Assembly (NCBI GenBank): GCA_963803495.1
Contig: CAWDMP010000002.1
Location: 62,001 to 126,000, forward strand
Length of the DNA stretch: 64,000 nt
Direction of reading: 5' to 3'
Origin: Persicitalea sp963803495
GTDB lineage: Bacteria > Bacteroidota > Bacteroidia > Cytophagales > Spirosomataceae
The notes under the pieces: model-generated
What the model saw: the letters and a program-made list of their open reading frames with translations, nothing else
What the model was told of the DNA's origin: nothing
Databases searched by the model: none
Position numbers and translations under genes: made by a program
Shown: piece after piece, positions 28,082 to 36,726 of the stretch
Numbering within the stretch: position 1 is the stretch's first letter
How the letters are laid out: each line of letters starts with the position of its first letter

Positions 28082-28798
28082 CTACAGTACCATTTTTAGC
28101 GCTAATCCTACAAAAATCGTGATTGTAAAGCTAAGCAGCGTACCAATCAACACGTACTCGGTCAATTTGAGATCATCGTCACGAAACCGTAGTAAAGCCT
28201 TGGCGGCAATCAACAAACCAATGGCTTCAAACTGGCCGTACAACAGGAGAGTAAGTATGAGCACTCTTTCCAAAATGCCAATCCACTTACCTGCTTCTTC
28301 AAGCGAAGTCCCTGGGACAGCCACTTGGTTTCGCCAGCGTTGGGTAGCAACGCCTATAAGTATACCCAGGGGGTAGGTGCAGGTGATATAGGTAGCCGCT
28401 ATGGCCCAAAAACGGAAGTCGACCAGAAACGACCCGATTACTTGACGAAAATACCCAAACCCTTCGATCAGGAAAAGCCAGGCAATGACCAGCACCACGA
28501 AATGAAAGAACTGATCCAGCAGAAAATATTTTAATAACTTCTCTTTGCGGTGTAGCTTCCAAAGATCGATTCCCAAATGCGTGATTGCAATAAACAGCGC
28601 GGCACCAAAGCTACCCGTGAACAGCCCGGTTATCGTCCCGGTAAGCAGGATGTGAGCATACAGGTAGGGAGACCGTTCCTTGCGCGCCTCTTTGTCAAGT
28701 ACCCACTTTAGGGGTTGCAGGAAGAAATCGGTGAGCAGATGCGCTACGATGAGTTTCAGAAGCACAATGGCCTGGTCGGCGCTAAAGAGCAGCGGCAT
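28082..28798 (-). CDS. DUF3307 family integral membrane protein
   Basis: 238 aa with about six hydrophobic helices. The N-terminal LIVAHLLTDFFLQPLKWVLDKEARK and AHILLTGTITGLFTG are the DUF3307 signature. Further helices lie at ~60-75, 92-112, 125-150 and 165-238. The function is unknown. It overlaps the satD start-to-end boundary by 17 bp (28782-28798) and is transcribed after satD. SatD and DUF3307 are recurrent neighbours in bacteria, suggesting one functional unit. Confidence 0.85.
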   Translation of the reverse strand: MPLLFSADQAIVLLKLIVAHLLTDFFLQPLKWVLDKEARKERSPYLYAHILLTGTITGLFTGSFGAALFIAITHLGIDLWKLHRKEKLLKYFLLDQFFHFVVLVIAWLFLIEGFGYFRQVIGSFLVDFRFWAIAATYITCTYPLGILIGVATQRWRNQVAVPGTSLEEAGKWIGILERVLILTLLLYGQFEAIGLLIAAKALLRFRDDDLKLTEYVLIGTLLSFTITIFVGLALKMVL

Positions 28799-29420
28799 AG
28801 GAAGGCAGGTTCGTGGTCAGAAGCGCGGGGATACGTTCGTATCGGTGGAGTATTTTCTCGATCAGCGGCCAACCCGCCCCTTTCACTCTGCTGTGTACAG
28901 AAGGTTGCGAGATGTTCAGTTCCCGGCCGATCTCCTGCTGCGTTTTGTTTCTCAATACTCCGTAAAGCGCTTCCGACTGGTTTTCCGTTCTACTATTTTC
29001 CAGATAATCCAGCGTGGCGGCGTGGACATCCCACTCGGCGTTAAGCTCGGACTGAGCAGTCACGACGCGTGTCCATTGATGGTCATGCTTCATCGACTCC
29101 AGGGTTCTGCCGGAGTACCAAAAGGCTTCTCCATCGGAATCCGATACGCGGTCTTCCAACGACGCTACCGTTCCAATGCCAATCGAGAGGCGGACCCGAA
29201 CCGATAGCCTGCTATGGAGATACGTTTTGAGGCAAAGCGACTCGTACAAGGCGTTCTCCCCAAGTAGTATCTGGAAGTTGTCTCCCCGAATGAAGTACTC
29301 GTACTTTCCATCCGACATGGCGGCCAGTCGATCGAACGCCGCGCGCAGTTCCAATCGCTGCTCAGCGGTCATGCCTGACGATCCGTATACATCACCCGTT
29401 ATGACTTGGTATAGTTCCAT
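28782..29420 (-). CDS. SatD-family protein with C-terminal helix-turn-helix
   Basis: 212 aa from the ATG at 29420 (MELYQVITGDVYGSS). An in-frame ATG at 29468 would run through the operator palindrome and is rejected. The SatD-family core includes ITGDVYGSSGM, FIRGDNFQILL, RLSIGIGTV and AFWYSGRTLESM. At the C-terminus, LRNKTQQEIGRELNISQPSVHSRVKGAGW reads as a helix-turn-helix, so DNA binding is likely. The DUF3307 gene overlaps its 3' end. A perfect 8-bp inverted repeat lies 21 bp upstream, suggesting autoregulation. Function beyond that is unknown. Confidence 0.82.
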   Translation of the reverse strand: MELYQVITGDVYGSSGMTAEQRLELRAAFDRLAAMSDGKYEYFIRGDNFQILLGENALYESLCLKTYLHSRLSVRVRLSIGIGTVASLEDRVSDSDGEAFWYSGRTLESMKHDHQWTRVVTAQSELNAEWDVHAATLDYLENSRTENQSEALYGVLRNKTQQEIGRELNISQPSVHSRVKGAGWPLIEKILHRYERIPALLTTNLPSYAAAL

Positions 29421-29440
29421 TCCATAAAAATAGAATAAAA

Positions 29441-29465
29441 AATCTATAACGCTACAATATAGATT
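29441..29465. promoter_or_regulatory. Palindromic operator upstream of satD
   Basis: AATCTATA (29441-29448) and TATAGATT (29458-29465) are a perfect inverted repeat around a 9-bp spacer, 21 bp upstream of the satD ATG. The centre-to-centre distance (~17 bp) suits a dimeric helix-turn-helix protein. A further partial half-site, CTCTATA, follows at 29471. Binding by SatD is inferred from position. Confidence 0.6.
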
Positions 29466-29475
29466 CAAAACTCTA

Positions 29476-29513
29476 TAAAAAGGGGGCTCATTTACAAATG
29501 AGCCCCCTTTTTA
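29476..29513. terminator. Strong bidirectional terminator between osmC and satD
   Basis: AAAAAGGGGGCTCATTT (29477-29493) and its exact complement AAATGAGCCCCCTTTTT (29496-29512) form a 17-bp stem with a minimal loop and T runs on both strands. It terminates osmC on the minus strand and insulates satD. Confidence 0.9.
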
Positions 29514-29532
29514 CAACATTAAAGGACAAAGA

Positions 29533-29955
29533 TCAAGAAACCAACTCGGCATCCAGCGTAAGCTCGGCTTTCAGAAGTTTCGAAATCGGGCAACCCTCCT
29601 TGGCGCCTTCGGCGATTTTCTTAAACTGGGCGGCCTCGATCTTGGGTACCTTGCCTTTGAGTACCAGGTGGCTTTTGGTCACTTCACCCTTGCCGGGATC
29701 GAGGGTGACCGTCGCCGAAACGTCGAGCTGGTCGGCGGTGAAGCCCGCTTCGTTGAGGTCGAAGCTCAGCTTCATGGCGTAGCAGCCCGCGTGGGCCGCC
29801 GCGATGAGCTCTTCAGGGTTGGTACCTTTCCCTTCCTCAAAGCGGGTTTTGAAGGAGTACTGCGTGTCGTTCAGTACCTGGCTTTGGGTACTTACTTTCC
29901 CCGAGCCTTCTTTCCCGCTTCCCTGCCATACGGCATTGGCTTTTCTATTGATCAT
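29533..29955 (-). CDS. osmC: OsmC/Ohr family peroxiredoxin
   Basis: 140-aa thiol-dependent hydroperoxide-resistance protein. Both catalytic cysteines are present: AAAHAGCYAMKLSFDL and the second in GAKEGCPISKLLKA. The N-terminal MINRKANAVWQGSGKEGSG and GTNPEELIAA fit the OsmC subgroup rather than Ohr. Length is typical. It is divergent from nupC across a 112-bp gap and is followed by a very strong terminator. Confidence 0.93.
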   Translation of the reverse strand: MINRKANAVWQGSGKEGSGKVSTQSQVLNDTQYSFKTRFEEGKGTNPEELIAAAHAGCYAMKLSFDLNEAGFTADQLDVSATVTLDPGKGEVTKSHLVLKGKVPKIEAAQFKKIAEGAKEGCPISKLLKAELTLDAELVS

Positions 29956-30067
29956 AATTGGTTGGTTTAGTGGTAAAATGTGATTTTGCGAAAATACGCA
30001 TCCTGTGGGCTAATTTACCTAAATTCGCGGCTTCTTGAAAAAAACTGGCATTTTCTAAAACCTCCCA

Positions 30068-31306
30068 ATGGAAAGATTTACCGGACTCATCGGCATCGTG
30101 CTGATTCTGGGAACCGCTTACGCCCTCTCCAACAACCGAAAAGCGATCAACTTCCGTACGGTGGGCGTCGGCTTGGCGCTGCAATTCGGCTTAGCGGTTT
30201 TCATTCTCCGCACCGAAACGGGCCGGATCGTCTTCCAATGGCTGGGCGACAAAGTACAGAAGCTCCTCTCCTTCTCCGATCAGGGCGCCGATTTCGTGTT
30301 TGGTACCCTGGTGAGGAGCGATCTGATGCAAAAAGCCTTTGGGCCCGGCAATGACTTCGTGTTTTTCTTCAAAGTGATCCCTACCATCATCTTCGTGGCG
30401 GTGCTGGTCAACATGCTATACCATCTGGGCATCATGCAGCGCGTGGTGGCGGTCATCGCGCGGGGCGTGTACTGGCTCATGGGCGTAAGCGGCGCGGAGG
30501 CGCTTTCCAACGTGGCCAGTACCTTCGTAGGGCAGGTCGAAGCCCAAATTATGATCAAGCCTTACCTCAAAACCATGACCAACTCCGAGCTCATGGCGTC
30601 CATGACGGGTAGTTTCGCCTGCATTGCCGGGGGCGTCATGGCGGTATATATTTCGCTGGGGGTACCCGCGCCCTACCTCATCGCCGCCAGCCTGATGGCC
30701 GCACCGGGGGCACTGGTCATCTCCAAGATCGTCTACCCCGAAACCGAGGTATCCGAAACCAAAGGCGCCATCAAGCTCGACATCAAGAAAACCCACGCCA
30801 ACCTGCTCGACGCCATCGCGGCCGGGGCGAGCGAGGGCCTGAAAGTCGGTTTCAACGTCATCGCGATGCTGATCGGCTTTATCGCGCTGGTGGCGCTATT
30901 TGATTTTCTCCTGGGTAAAATTGGCGGAATTTTCGCCTTTCCGCAGTTGAGTTTCAACTACTTGCTGGGCAAAGTATTTTCGGTTTTTGCCTGGGCCATG
31001 GGGGTACCGTCGCAGGACGTCGAGACGGCGGGCGCGCTGATGGGTACCAAGATGGTCATCAACGAATTTGTGGCCTACCTCGACTTGGTCAAAATCAAAG
31101 AGACCCTCGACCCCAAAACGCTGGTCATCACGAGTTTCGCGCTGTGCGGCTTCGCCAATTTCAGCTCCATCGCCATCCAGGTCGGTGGCATCGGCGAACT
31201 TGCCCCCACCCGCCGCTCTGACTTGGCGCGGCTGGGCTTTCGGGCCTTGATTTGCGGCACACTGGCGTCGTATATGTCAGCTACTTTTGCGGGATTGTTG
31301 ATGTAG
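30068..31306 (+). CDS. nupC: Concentrative nucleoside transporter (NupC/CNT family)
   Basis: 412-aa inner-membrane nucleoside symporter. The N-terminal helices begin FTGLIGIVLILGTAYALSNN. Substrate- and ion-site blocks include GVSGAEALSNVASTFVGQVEAQIMIKPYL, GSFACIAGGVMAVYISLG, GTKMVINEFVAYLDL and SFALCGFANFSSIAIQVGGIGELAP. About ten hydrophobic segments are visible. The ATG follows an AT-rich leader, and a strong terminator lies ~110 bp beyond the stop. No nucleoside catabolic gene is adjacent. Confidence 0.95.
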   Translation: MERFTGLIGIVLILGTAYALSNNRKAINFRTVGVGLALQFGLAVFILRTETGRIVFQWLGDKVQKLLSFSDQGADFVFGTLVRSDLMQKAFGPGNDFVFFFKVIPTIIFVAVLVNMLYHLGIMQRVVAVIARGVYWLMGVSGAEALSNVASTFVGQVEAQIMIKPYLKTMTNSELMASMTGSFACIAGGVMAVYISLGVPAPYLIAASLMAAPGALVISKIVYPETEVSETKGAIKLDIKKTHANLLDAIAAGASEGLKVGFNVIAMLIGFIALVALFDFLLGKIGGIFAFPQLSFNYLLGKVFSVFAWAMGVPSQDVETAGALMGTKMVINEFVAYLDLVKIKETLDPKTLVITSFALCGFANFSSIAIQVGGIGELAPTRRSDLARLGFRALICGTLASYMSATFAGLLM

Positions 31307-31613
31307 GGAGGGAGGGTTGTTTATTTGTTTATTTGTTTATTTGTTTATTTGTTTATTGAAAAGTTACTTCATCAGATTTACGTTCAGTAGCGAAGCTCAT
31401 GTACAATGCATTGAGCACAAAAAGGGGCAACCGAATCGGTTGCCCCTTTTTGTGTATTCCTGTAAGCGTCTGTGACGCGAATGGGCGGGAATATGTAAAC
31501 AGTGGATGCTCCTTTTTTGACGTACGTGTTGGCTAATTCATTCTCGTTCAACAGCTTAAACAAATAAACACATCAACAATTAAACAACACTCACACAATT
31601 ACACAACCTCAAA
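31307..31613. repeat. Intergenic region with TTTATTTG repeats and a complementary right arm
   Basis: The 307-bp convergent gap between nupC and sppA holds a left array of TTTATTTG units (~31319-31350, about four copies) and a right AC-rich segment (~31550-31612) with AAACAAATAAACA, CATCAACAATTAAACA and CACACAATTACACAAC. The first of these complements the left units. A terminator lies between the arms at 31416-31454. I see no gene in it. Confidence 0.6.
31416..31454. terminator. Terminator between nupC and sppA
   Basis: CACAAAAAGGGGCAACC (31416-31432) and GGTTGCCCCTTTTTGTG (31438-31454) form a perfect 17-bp stem with a 5-nt loop, with A and T runs for use in both directions. It serves the convergent nupC and sppA genes. 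Confidence 0.9.
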
Positions 31614-33377
31614 TCAATGTATCTCCAGCATAAACGGCATCCGGGCTTGCAGGCCTTTCATTTCCATCAGCTGTTGGTACCTTTTGACGTGCGGGGCCAG
31701 GACGCCTAGCTTTTCGCGCAGAATACGATCCTCCGATTGGCCCGACATATCTTTGATGAACTCTTGGAGCGGATTGATTTTTTCGGGGTAGAAGCGTACC
31801 CGGTAGTCGCCCTCTTTCAGGTTGGCCGATTTAGCGGCAATCGCGATGGCATCGTCGATGCCGCCCAGTACGTCGACCAGGCCATTGCCCTTGGCCTCCA
31901 CGCCCGACCACACCCGGCCCGAAGCCAGGCTCAGCAACCGCTCCACCGACATATTACGTCCGGCGGCGGCTTTGCTGGTGAACGTAGCGTAGCCTTCGTT
32001 GACGCTGCTCTGAATCTTGCTCTTTTCGAAATCCGTCATTTCGCGCGTCAGCGTGGGCCAATCGGCGTGCGGGTTGGTCTTGACGCCGTCGAAGGTGACG
32101 CCGAGCTTATTGTCGAAGAAGTTTTCCAGGTTGAACAGGATCGCAAAGATGCCGATCGAACCCGTGATGGTGTTGGGTTGCGCCACGATGGTATCGCAGC
32201 CCATCGCCATGTAGTAGCCGCCCGAGGCCGCCACATCCGACATCGACGCAATGACCGGCTTTTTCTTTTTGGCCTGCTCAATGGCGCGCCACATCACGTC
32301 GGAGGCCAGCGAACTACCGCCCGGCGAATTGATGCGAATCACGATCGCTTTTATCTTATCGTTGTCGGCGATCTCGTTGAGCTCCTTTACAAAACTTTCG
32401 GAACCAATGCTGCCATCGTCGCCCTTACCCGACACGATGTTGCCCTCGGCTACGATCACCGCCACGCGCTTGTTGAAGTCCCCTTCCTTACTCGGGTGAT
32501 CGGACTTCAGGTACTTGCTGAGGCCGATGAATTCGATGTCCTTCTTGGCGTCGACTTTCAGCTCCTTTTTCATCGCCGTTTCCAGCTCGTCGTAGTAGCC
32601 CGCGTGGGTCACGAGTTTGTAGCGGGCAGCCGATTCGGCACTATAGACCGCCAGGGAGTCGGCCAGGCCGCGCAGCTCGGCAGCCGAAATCTTGCGTGAG
32701 GCGGCAATGTTGCTGAGGTAGTTACCGTAGAGCGCTTCCAACAATTCGGTCGCCTGCAACTTGCTGGCCTCGCTCATGTCCTTGCGAATGAAGCCTTCCA
32801 CGGCGCTCTTGTACTCCCCTACCCGAAATATGAGCGGATTCACGTCGAGCTTTTCGAAGGTACCCTGATAGAACTCGTAGTCCGACGAAAGGCCGTTCCA
32901 CTCCATGCCCCCGGCGGGATTCAGGTAGATTCTGTCGCCCAACGAAGCCAGGTAGTAGCCTTTTTCGGAGTAGTACTCGCCGTAGGCGTTTACGAACTTA
33001 CCGGATTTTTTGAATTGAAGCAACGCATCCCGAATCTCCTGCAATGACGCCCAGCCCGTGCCCGGGTTTTCTGATTTGAGGTAAATGCCCTTGATGTTGT
33101 CGTCTTTGGCGGCGTATTGGATAGCTTCTTTGATGTCTTTGAGGCCGAGGACGTTTTCGCTGCCGCCGAAGCCCGAAAATTCCGAGAAGGGATTATCCAC
33201 ACCTACTTCCTGAATCGAGCGATCCAGGTCGAGTTTGAGTACGGAATTACTTTTGACGGTAGCTTTGTCTTCGCTGGAAAAGGCCGCGCCAATGCCCGCC
33301 AGGATAAAAAACGATAGAATGAAGAAAAGAAAAAGACCGACCAATGTGGCCAAGACGAATTTGAGAAACTGCAACAT
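31614..33377 (-). CDS. sppA: Signal peptide peptidase SppA, 67K type
   Basis: 587-aa membrane-bound serine protease that degrades cleaved signal peptides. A single N-terminal membrane helix is at ~8-32. The tandem S49 domains place the general-base lysine in the N-terminal half (FRVGEYKSAVEGF, K190) and the nucleophile in the C-terminal half (SDVAASGGYYMAMG, S385). The oxyanion region reads RINSPGGSSLASD. Full length for the 67K family and no defects. Confidence 0.95.
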   Translation of the reverse strand: MLQFLKFVLATLVGLFLFFILSFFILAGIGAAFSSEDKATVKSNSVLKLDLDRSIQEVGVDNPFSEFSGFGGSENVLGLKDIKEAIQYAAKDDNIKGIYLKSENPGTGWASLQEIRDALLQFKKSGKFVNAYGEYYSEKGYYLASLGDRIYLNPAGGMEWNGLSSDYEFYQGTFEKLDVNPLIFRVGEYKSAVEGFIRKDMSEASKLQATELLEALYGNYLSNIAASRKISAAELRGLADSLAVYSAESAARYKLVTHAGYYDELETAMKKELKVDAKKDIEFIGLSKYLKSDHPSKEGDFNKRVAVIVAEGNIVSGKGDDGSIGSESFVKELNEIADNDKIKAIVIRINSPGGSSLASDVMWRAIEQAKKKKPVIASMSDVAASGGYYMAMGCDTIVAQPNTITGSIGIFAILFNLENFFDNKLGVTFDGVKTNPHADWPTLTREMTDFEKSKIQSSVNEGYATFTSKAAAGRNMSVERLLSLASGRVWSGVEAKGNGLVDVLGGIDDAIAIAAKSANLKEGDYRVRFYPEKINPLQEFIKDMSGQSEDRILREKLGVLAPHVKRYQQLMEMKGLQARMPFMLEIH

Positions 33378-33552
33378 AATGGTTGGTACTTATTGAGATT
33401 AGGTTATTGAGAATACTGTTACACAACAAAAATAACGATTTTGAATTCGGAGCCTTCAGAATAAAGTGGCTCAGTGGCGCGATCGACCGGACGAGTGGCG
33501 AAATGGCCGTTTATAAATTTTGGGGAATAACCCGACGGTACCCGATTTGTTC

Positions 33553-33560
33553 TATTTTTG
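33553..33560 (+). promoter_or_regulatory. Possible -7 promoter element before the SixA gene
   Basis: TATTTTTG (33553-33560) fits the Bacteroidota TAnnTTTG element 19 bp before the ATG. No convincing TTTG is found at the expected -33 distance, so this is tentative. Confidence 0.3.
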
Positions 33561-33579
33561 CAAAAAACCAACCGCCTTC

Positions 33580-34086
33580 ATGACTAAAACGCTTCTCCTC
33601 GTACGCCACGCCCAGGCCGAAGATCAGTCCAAAATGTTCAAGGATTTCGACCGCGAACTCACCAGCCGCGGCATCATGGACGCCGCCCGCCTGGGCCACG
33701 AGCTCAAAAAGAAAGACTTCACCGTCGACCAACTCAAAACGAGCGCCGCCGCCCGCACCCAACAGACGACCAAGGTCATCGCCGAACAATTGAAAATCGA
33801 CGTGGATACGATCGAAGCGGTAGACGACCTGTACGGTGGCGGTCCACAAGCCTACCTCGCGGCGCTCAACACCACGCCCGACACCACCCAAACGCTGCTG
33901 CTGTGCGGCCACAATCCTGACATCAGCTACTTTGCCGAGTACCTCACCCACGCCGATGTGGCGTCGCTGGAAAAATGCACGCTGCTCGTCATCAATTTCG
34001 GAGAATTGGGCTGGGCCGAGATTTCGGCCAAAACGGGAAGCATCGCACAGCGGATTTCCAGGGAAAGTTTGAAAAGTAATACCTAA
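33580..34086 (+). CDS. sixA: Phosphohistidine phosphatase SixA family protein
   Basis: 168 aa from the ATG at 33580 (MTKTLLLVRHAQAEDQS); an in-frame upstream start at 33520 is rejected as it crosses the promoter-like region. The RHA catalytic motif is at residues 9-11. TSAAARTQQTTKVIAEQL carries the second arginine, and LLLCGHNPDISYFAEYL the second histidine. In E. coli, SixA dephosphorylates phosphohistidine in signalling proteins; the substrate here is unknown. It is followed by a small membrane protein 10 bp downstream. Confidence 0.88.
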   Translation: MTKTLLLVRHAQAEDQSKMFKDFDRELTSRGIMDAARLGHELKKKDFTVDQLKTSAAARTQQTTKVIAEQLKIDVDTIEAVDDLYGGGPQAYLAALNTTPDTTQTLLLCGHNPDISYFAEYLTHADVASLEKCTLLVINFGELGWAEISAKTGSIAQRISRESLKSNT

Positions 34087-34096
34087 CACCTACCCC

Positions 34097-34318
34097 ATGC
34101 CGGAACCTACTAAAAACCGCCGCGTCTTCATCGTCGTTTCTATCGTCTTCATTCTGATTATCGCCCTAGTGGCGGTCGATATGGCTAGCCGTACCACCGC
34201 GCCCTGGAACAAACCCAAGCAACTCGACCGCGCCCTGCCGGGAGCCGTCGCGCCGGGGGCGCTTCCGATTAGCGATTCGTTGCTACTGGATTCGATGCTG
34301 CTGGATTCGGCGCGGTAG
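34097..34318 (+). CDS. Small single-helix membrane protein, unknown function
   Basis: 73 aa, 10 bp after sixA and likely co-transcribed. A basic N-terminus (MPEPTKNRR) precedes one membrane helix at ~10-28 (VFIVVSIVFILIIALVAVD). A periplasmic tail is rich in proline and ends in repeated LLLDSMLLDS. I recognise no family. Intact ORF, consistent codon use and position support it as real. Confidence 0.6.
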   Translation: MPEPTKNRRVFIVVSIVFILIIALVAVDMASRTTAPWNKPKQLDRALPGAVAPGALPISDSLLLDSMLLDSAR

Positions 34319-34338
34319 GGTCAGAAGTGGTTAGATTA

Positions 34339-35031
34339 GGCAGTCGCTTGGCTCTGCCGAGCGACGACTATCCAGTAGCCCTCCGGGCGGTCCCACAAAC
34401 GACAATATAAACCTCCAATCTCCAATGTCTGAGCTCAGGAAAACGTACGGGGATGGATTATTCTACCTCACGCTGACAGTCGTCGGTTGGATGGATGTGT
34501 TTACGACGGCCCTTGTACACGAACGAAATCGTGGAAAGCTTGAAGTTCTGCCAGCAGAAGAAGGGTTTGGAGATTTATTCCTACGTCATCATGACCAACC
34601 ACTTGCACCTGATCGTCAGCCGGGCGGAAGGTGAATTGTCCGATGTACTCCGCGATTTCAAGAGTTTTACGGCAAAGCGTTTATTGCATCCGATTCTCGA
34701 AAACCCCCAGGAATCCCGCAAAGAATGGATGGACATGGTCTTCAATTACCACGCGGCCACCATACGGCAGAATGAAAAGTACGCCTTTTGGCAAAAAACC
34801 AACCATGCGACCGAGCTTTGGACGCCTTCGGTCGTGGAGCAAAAAATCCGGTATATCCACGAGAATCCGGTGCAGGCTGGTTTCGTGAGCGAACCGTATG
34901 GATGGGCTTTGAGTAGCGCCAGTCCGGCGAGCCCGATTAGAGTACTTGCTTATTGATTTTATCTTTGGTCGATTTTGGATCGCCCAGAGGGCTATGGGAT
35001 AGTCGTCACCCGGCGGAGCCGAGCGACTGCC
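34339..35031. mobile_element. RAYT element: transposase gene between 52-bp inverted repeats
   Basis: The left repeat (34339-34390, starting GGCAGTCGCTTGGCTCTGCC) and right repeat (34980-35031, reverse complement starting GGCAGTCGCTCGGCTCCGCC) match at about 44 of 52 positions in inverted orientation. They share the internal block GACGACTATC. Each arm has a short GC-rich internal palindrome around GGCTCCGCC. They flank a REP-associated tyrosine transposase gene, the arrangement expected of a REP/RAYT unit. Such elements are usually domesticated in place and mobilise the small repeats elsewhere. Confidence 0.8.
34425..34956 (+). CDS. REP-associated tyrosine transposase (RAYT, Y1/HUH type), frameshifted
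   Basis: About 175 aa when repaired. Start MSELRKTYGDGLFYLTLTVVGWMDVFT in one frame, then from ~34505 in a second frame RPLYTNEIVESLKFCQQ and YSYVIMTNHLHLIVSR. The HUH motif is HLH in NHLHLI, and the downstream region WTPSVVEQKIRYIHENPVQAGFV is typical of Bacteroidota RAYTs. The enzyme family makes single-strand cuts at REP sequences through a tyrosine. The single frameshift may be a sequencing indel or inactivation. Confidence 0.85.
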
Positions 35032-35156
35032 ACCAACTACCCTCCCCGCCCACATTTCTGGGGACTGTGCATTTTTGTTGTTGTCCCGTCCCCACTTTTC
35101 TGGCATCATTCTTGGATTTTTGACCTTCAAAACAAAAATCCAAGCACCAGAATACC

Positions 35157-35545
35157 ATGAAAAAATTACTCGGGATCGGCTCCCGCGTCCGCCACGCCGA
35201 ATTTGGGGTGGGCGTTGTGCCCTGCTGGAAAAATGGAACGGCGCGACGGAAGTCGTGCCGCTGGGCGACAAGTGGAAAGGCGGCAAGATGGTCCTGAAAG
35301 CGGGTACTTCGGGTTTGCAGGACAAGGAGTGGCCGATCGAGACTTTCTTTCACAAAATCGTGATGCTCCGCGACCGCCTGTGGGTACTCGAGCAGCGCGT
35401 CAACAGCAGCGGCCTGGAAGACGAAGAAAAAGTGAACATTCAGCAGTACATCACCCGATGCTACGGCTCGCTGACTTCTTTCAATATTTTATTCAAAGAA
35501 AAGAAACAGCACTTCTCGGGCGGCGGGAACGGTGGTGATCATTGA
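35157..35545 (+). CDS. Conserved hypothetical protein with CarD/Tudor-like start (frameshifted)
   Basis: About 129 aa when repaired. The ATG at 35157 gives MKKLLGIGSRVRHAEFGVGVV, resembling small beta-barrel domains that begin VxHxxFGxGxV. One base near 35218-35235 shifts the frame to WNGATEVVPLGDKWKGGKMV. The rest is helical: FFHKIVMLRDRLWVLEQRVNSS, then LEDEEKVNIQQYITRCYGSL and a Gly-rich C-terminus. I recall similar short Bacteroidota proteins but no function. The alternative long reading from 35075 uses codons from the shifted frame and is rejected. Confidence 0.6.
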
Positions 35546-35557
35546 TTCAGTGAAGCA

Positions 35558-35592
35558 CAAAAAAAGACCTGCTCCATACATGAAGCAGATCT
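35558..35592 (-). terminator. Hairpin terminator downstream of xerD
   Basis: AGACCTGCT and AGCAGATCT arms (35565-35573 and 35584-35592) pair with one mismatch around CCATACATGA. On the minus strand the hairpin is followed by seven T. It lies ~130 bp past the xerD stop and also just beyond the convergent plus-strand gene. Confidence 0.55.
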
Positions 35593-35722
35593 AAGCACTA
35601 CCGTCCCCTCTAAGTTATTACTATTGCCGGTTCTCCTTGCGGGTGGCCGACGGTGGTACTTACGTCGTGGATTGGATTTAGGATTAAATCGTACTAAAAA
35701 AATACAACCCTACCGCGTGGCG

Positions 35723-36619
35723 CTACCCGCGTGGGTGAAACTCGGTGATGACCTGTCGCAGGTAGTCGCGGTCGAGGTGGGTATAGATTTCGGTGGTGAT
35801 GATCGACTCGTGGCCGAGCATTTCCTGGACGGCCCGCAGGCTCGCCCCGCCCTCGATGAGGTGCGTCGCGAACGAATGCCGGAAGGTATGCGGACTGACG
35901 TTTTTGGTAATTTCGGCCTCGGCGGCTACGGCCTTGATAATCAAGAAAATCATCACGCGGGTCAGTTGGCCGCCGCGCCGGTTGAGGAAGACGATGTCTT
36001 CGCTTTCTTTCTTGACATCCAATTGATTGCGCACCGTATCCAGATAAATCTCGGTGTACTTGATCGCGTCGCGACCAATGGGAACCAACCGCACCTTGTC
36101 GCCTTTGCCCACCACGCGGATGAAGCCGATATCGAAATAGCAGTGTGTCAGTTGCAGCGAAGTAAGCTCCGAAACCCGCAGGCCGCAGCTGTACAATACT
36201 TCCAGCATGGCGCGGTTGCGGGTACCCTCGGGCGTCGAGTGGTCGATGGCGCCCAGCATCCGCTCGATCTCAGGGTAGGAAAGTACATCGGGTAGTTTGC
36301 GCGGCAAGCGCGGCGATTCCACCAACTCGGATGGATCTTCCTCGATGATATTTTCGAGCAACAGGTATTTGAAGAAAGCTTTGATCCCTGACAAAAACCG
36401 GGCCTGCGTGTGGGCGGCCAGGCCCAGTTCGGTCAGGTACTTGAGGTACCCCAGCAGGTGCGCCTCGGTGATTTCGATGGGCGAGGGCGCGTCCTGCTGC
36501 AACTCAGCGTATTCGCGGAGTTTTTCGGCGTCATGCACGTAGGCCTCGACCGAATGGCCCGACAGCGAGCGCTCCAGGCGCAGGTAATCTTTAAAATGTT
36601 TGATGTAGCTTTGCCACAT
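35723..36619 (-). CDS. xerD: Site-specific tyrosine recombinase XerD
   Basis: 298 aa from the ATG at 36619 (MWQSYIKHFKDYLRLERSLSG). The frame extends upstream to 36691, but that part encodes low-complexity intergenic repeat and is rejected. The catalytic set is complete: R148 (GLRVSE), K172, H244 and R247 (SPHTFRHSFATHL), H270 (LGHESI), and the nucleophile Y279 (TTEIYTHL). Length and the N-terminal SAM-like domain fit a housekeeping XerD resolving chromosome dimers rather than a mobile-element integrase. Confidence 0.93.
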   Translation of the reverse strand: MWQSYIKHFKDYLRLERSLSGHSVEAYVHDAEKLREYAELQQDAPSPIEITEAHLLGYLKYLTELGLAAHTQARFLSGIKAFFKYLLLENIIEEDPSELVESPRLPRKLPDVLSYPEIERMLGAIDHSTPEGTRNRAMLEVLYSCGLRVSELTSLQLTHCYFDIGFIRVVGKGDKVRLVPIGRDAIKYTEIYLDTVRNQLDVKKESEDIVFLNRRGGQLTRVMIFLIIKAVAAEAEITKNVSPHTFRHSFATHLIEGGASLRAVQEMLGHESIITTEIYTHLDRDYLRQVITEFHPRG

Positions 36620-36726
36620 ATCAATTGACAATGGACAGTGGATAATTGACAGTTCATAGCTGGTAAAGCCGAAGTACCGCCTACCCTCCATTTTGCAAAT
36701 CTACACTTCTAAAACCTACTCCCACC

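Noticed and set aside
31737..32699. 320-codon plus-strand open frame inside sppA
   Set aside because: Antisense to an SppA frame with complete catalytic residues; a composition artefact.
35723..36619. XerD-like recombinase as the integrase of a mobile island near the RAYT element
   Set aside because: Length, intact catalytic set and housekeeping-type N-domain fit chromosomal XerD; no attachment-site duplication or phage genes are visible beside it.
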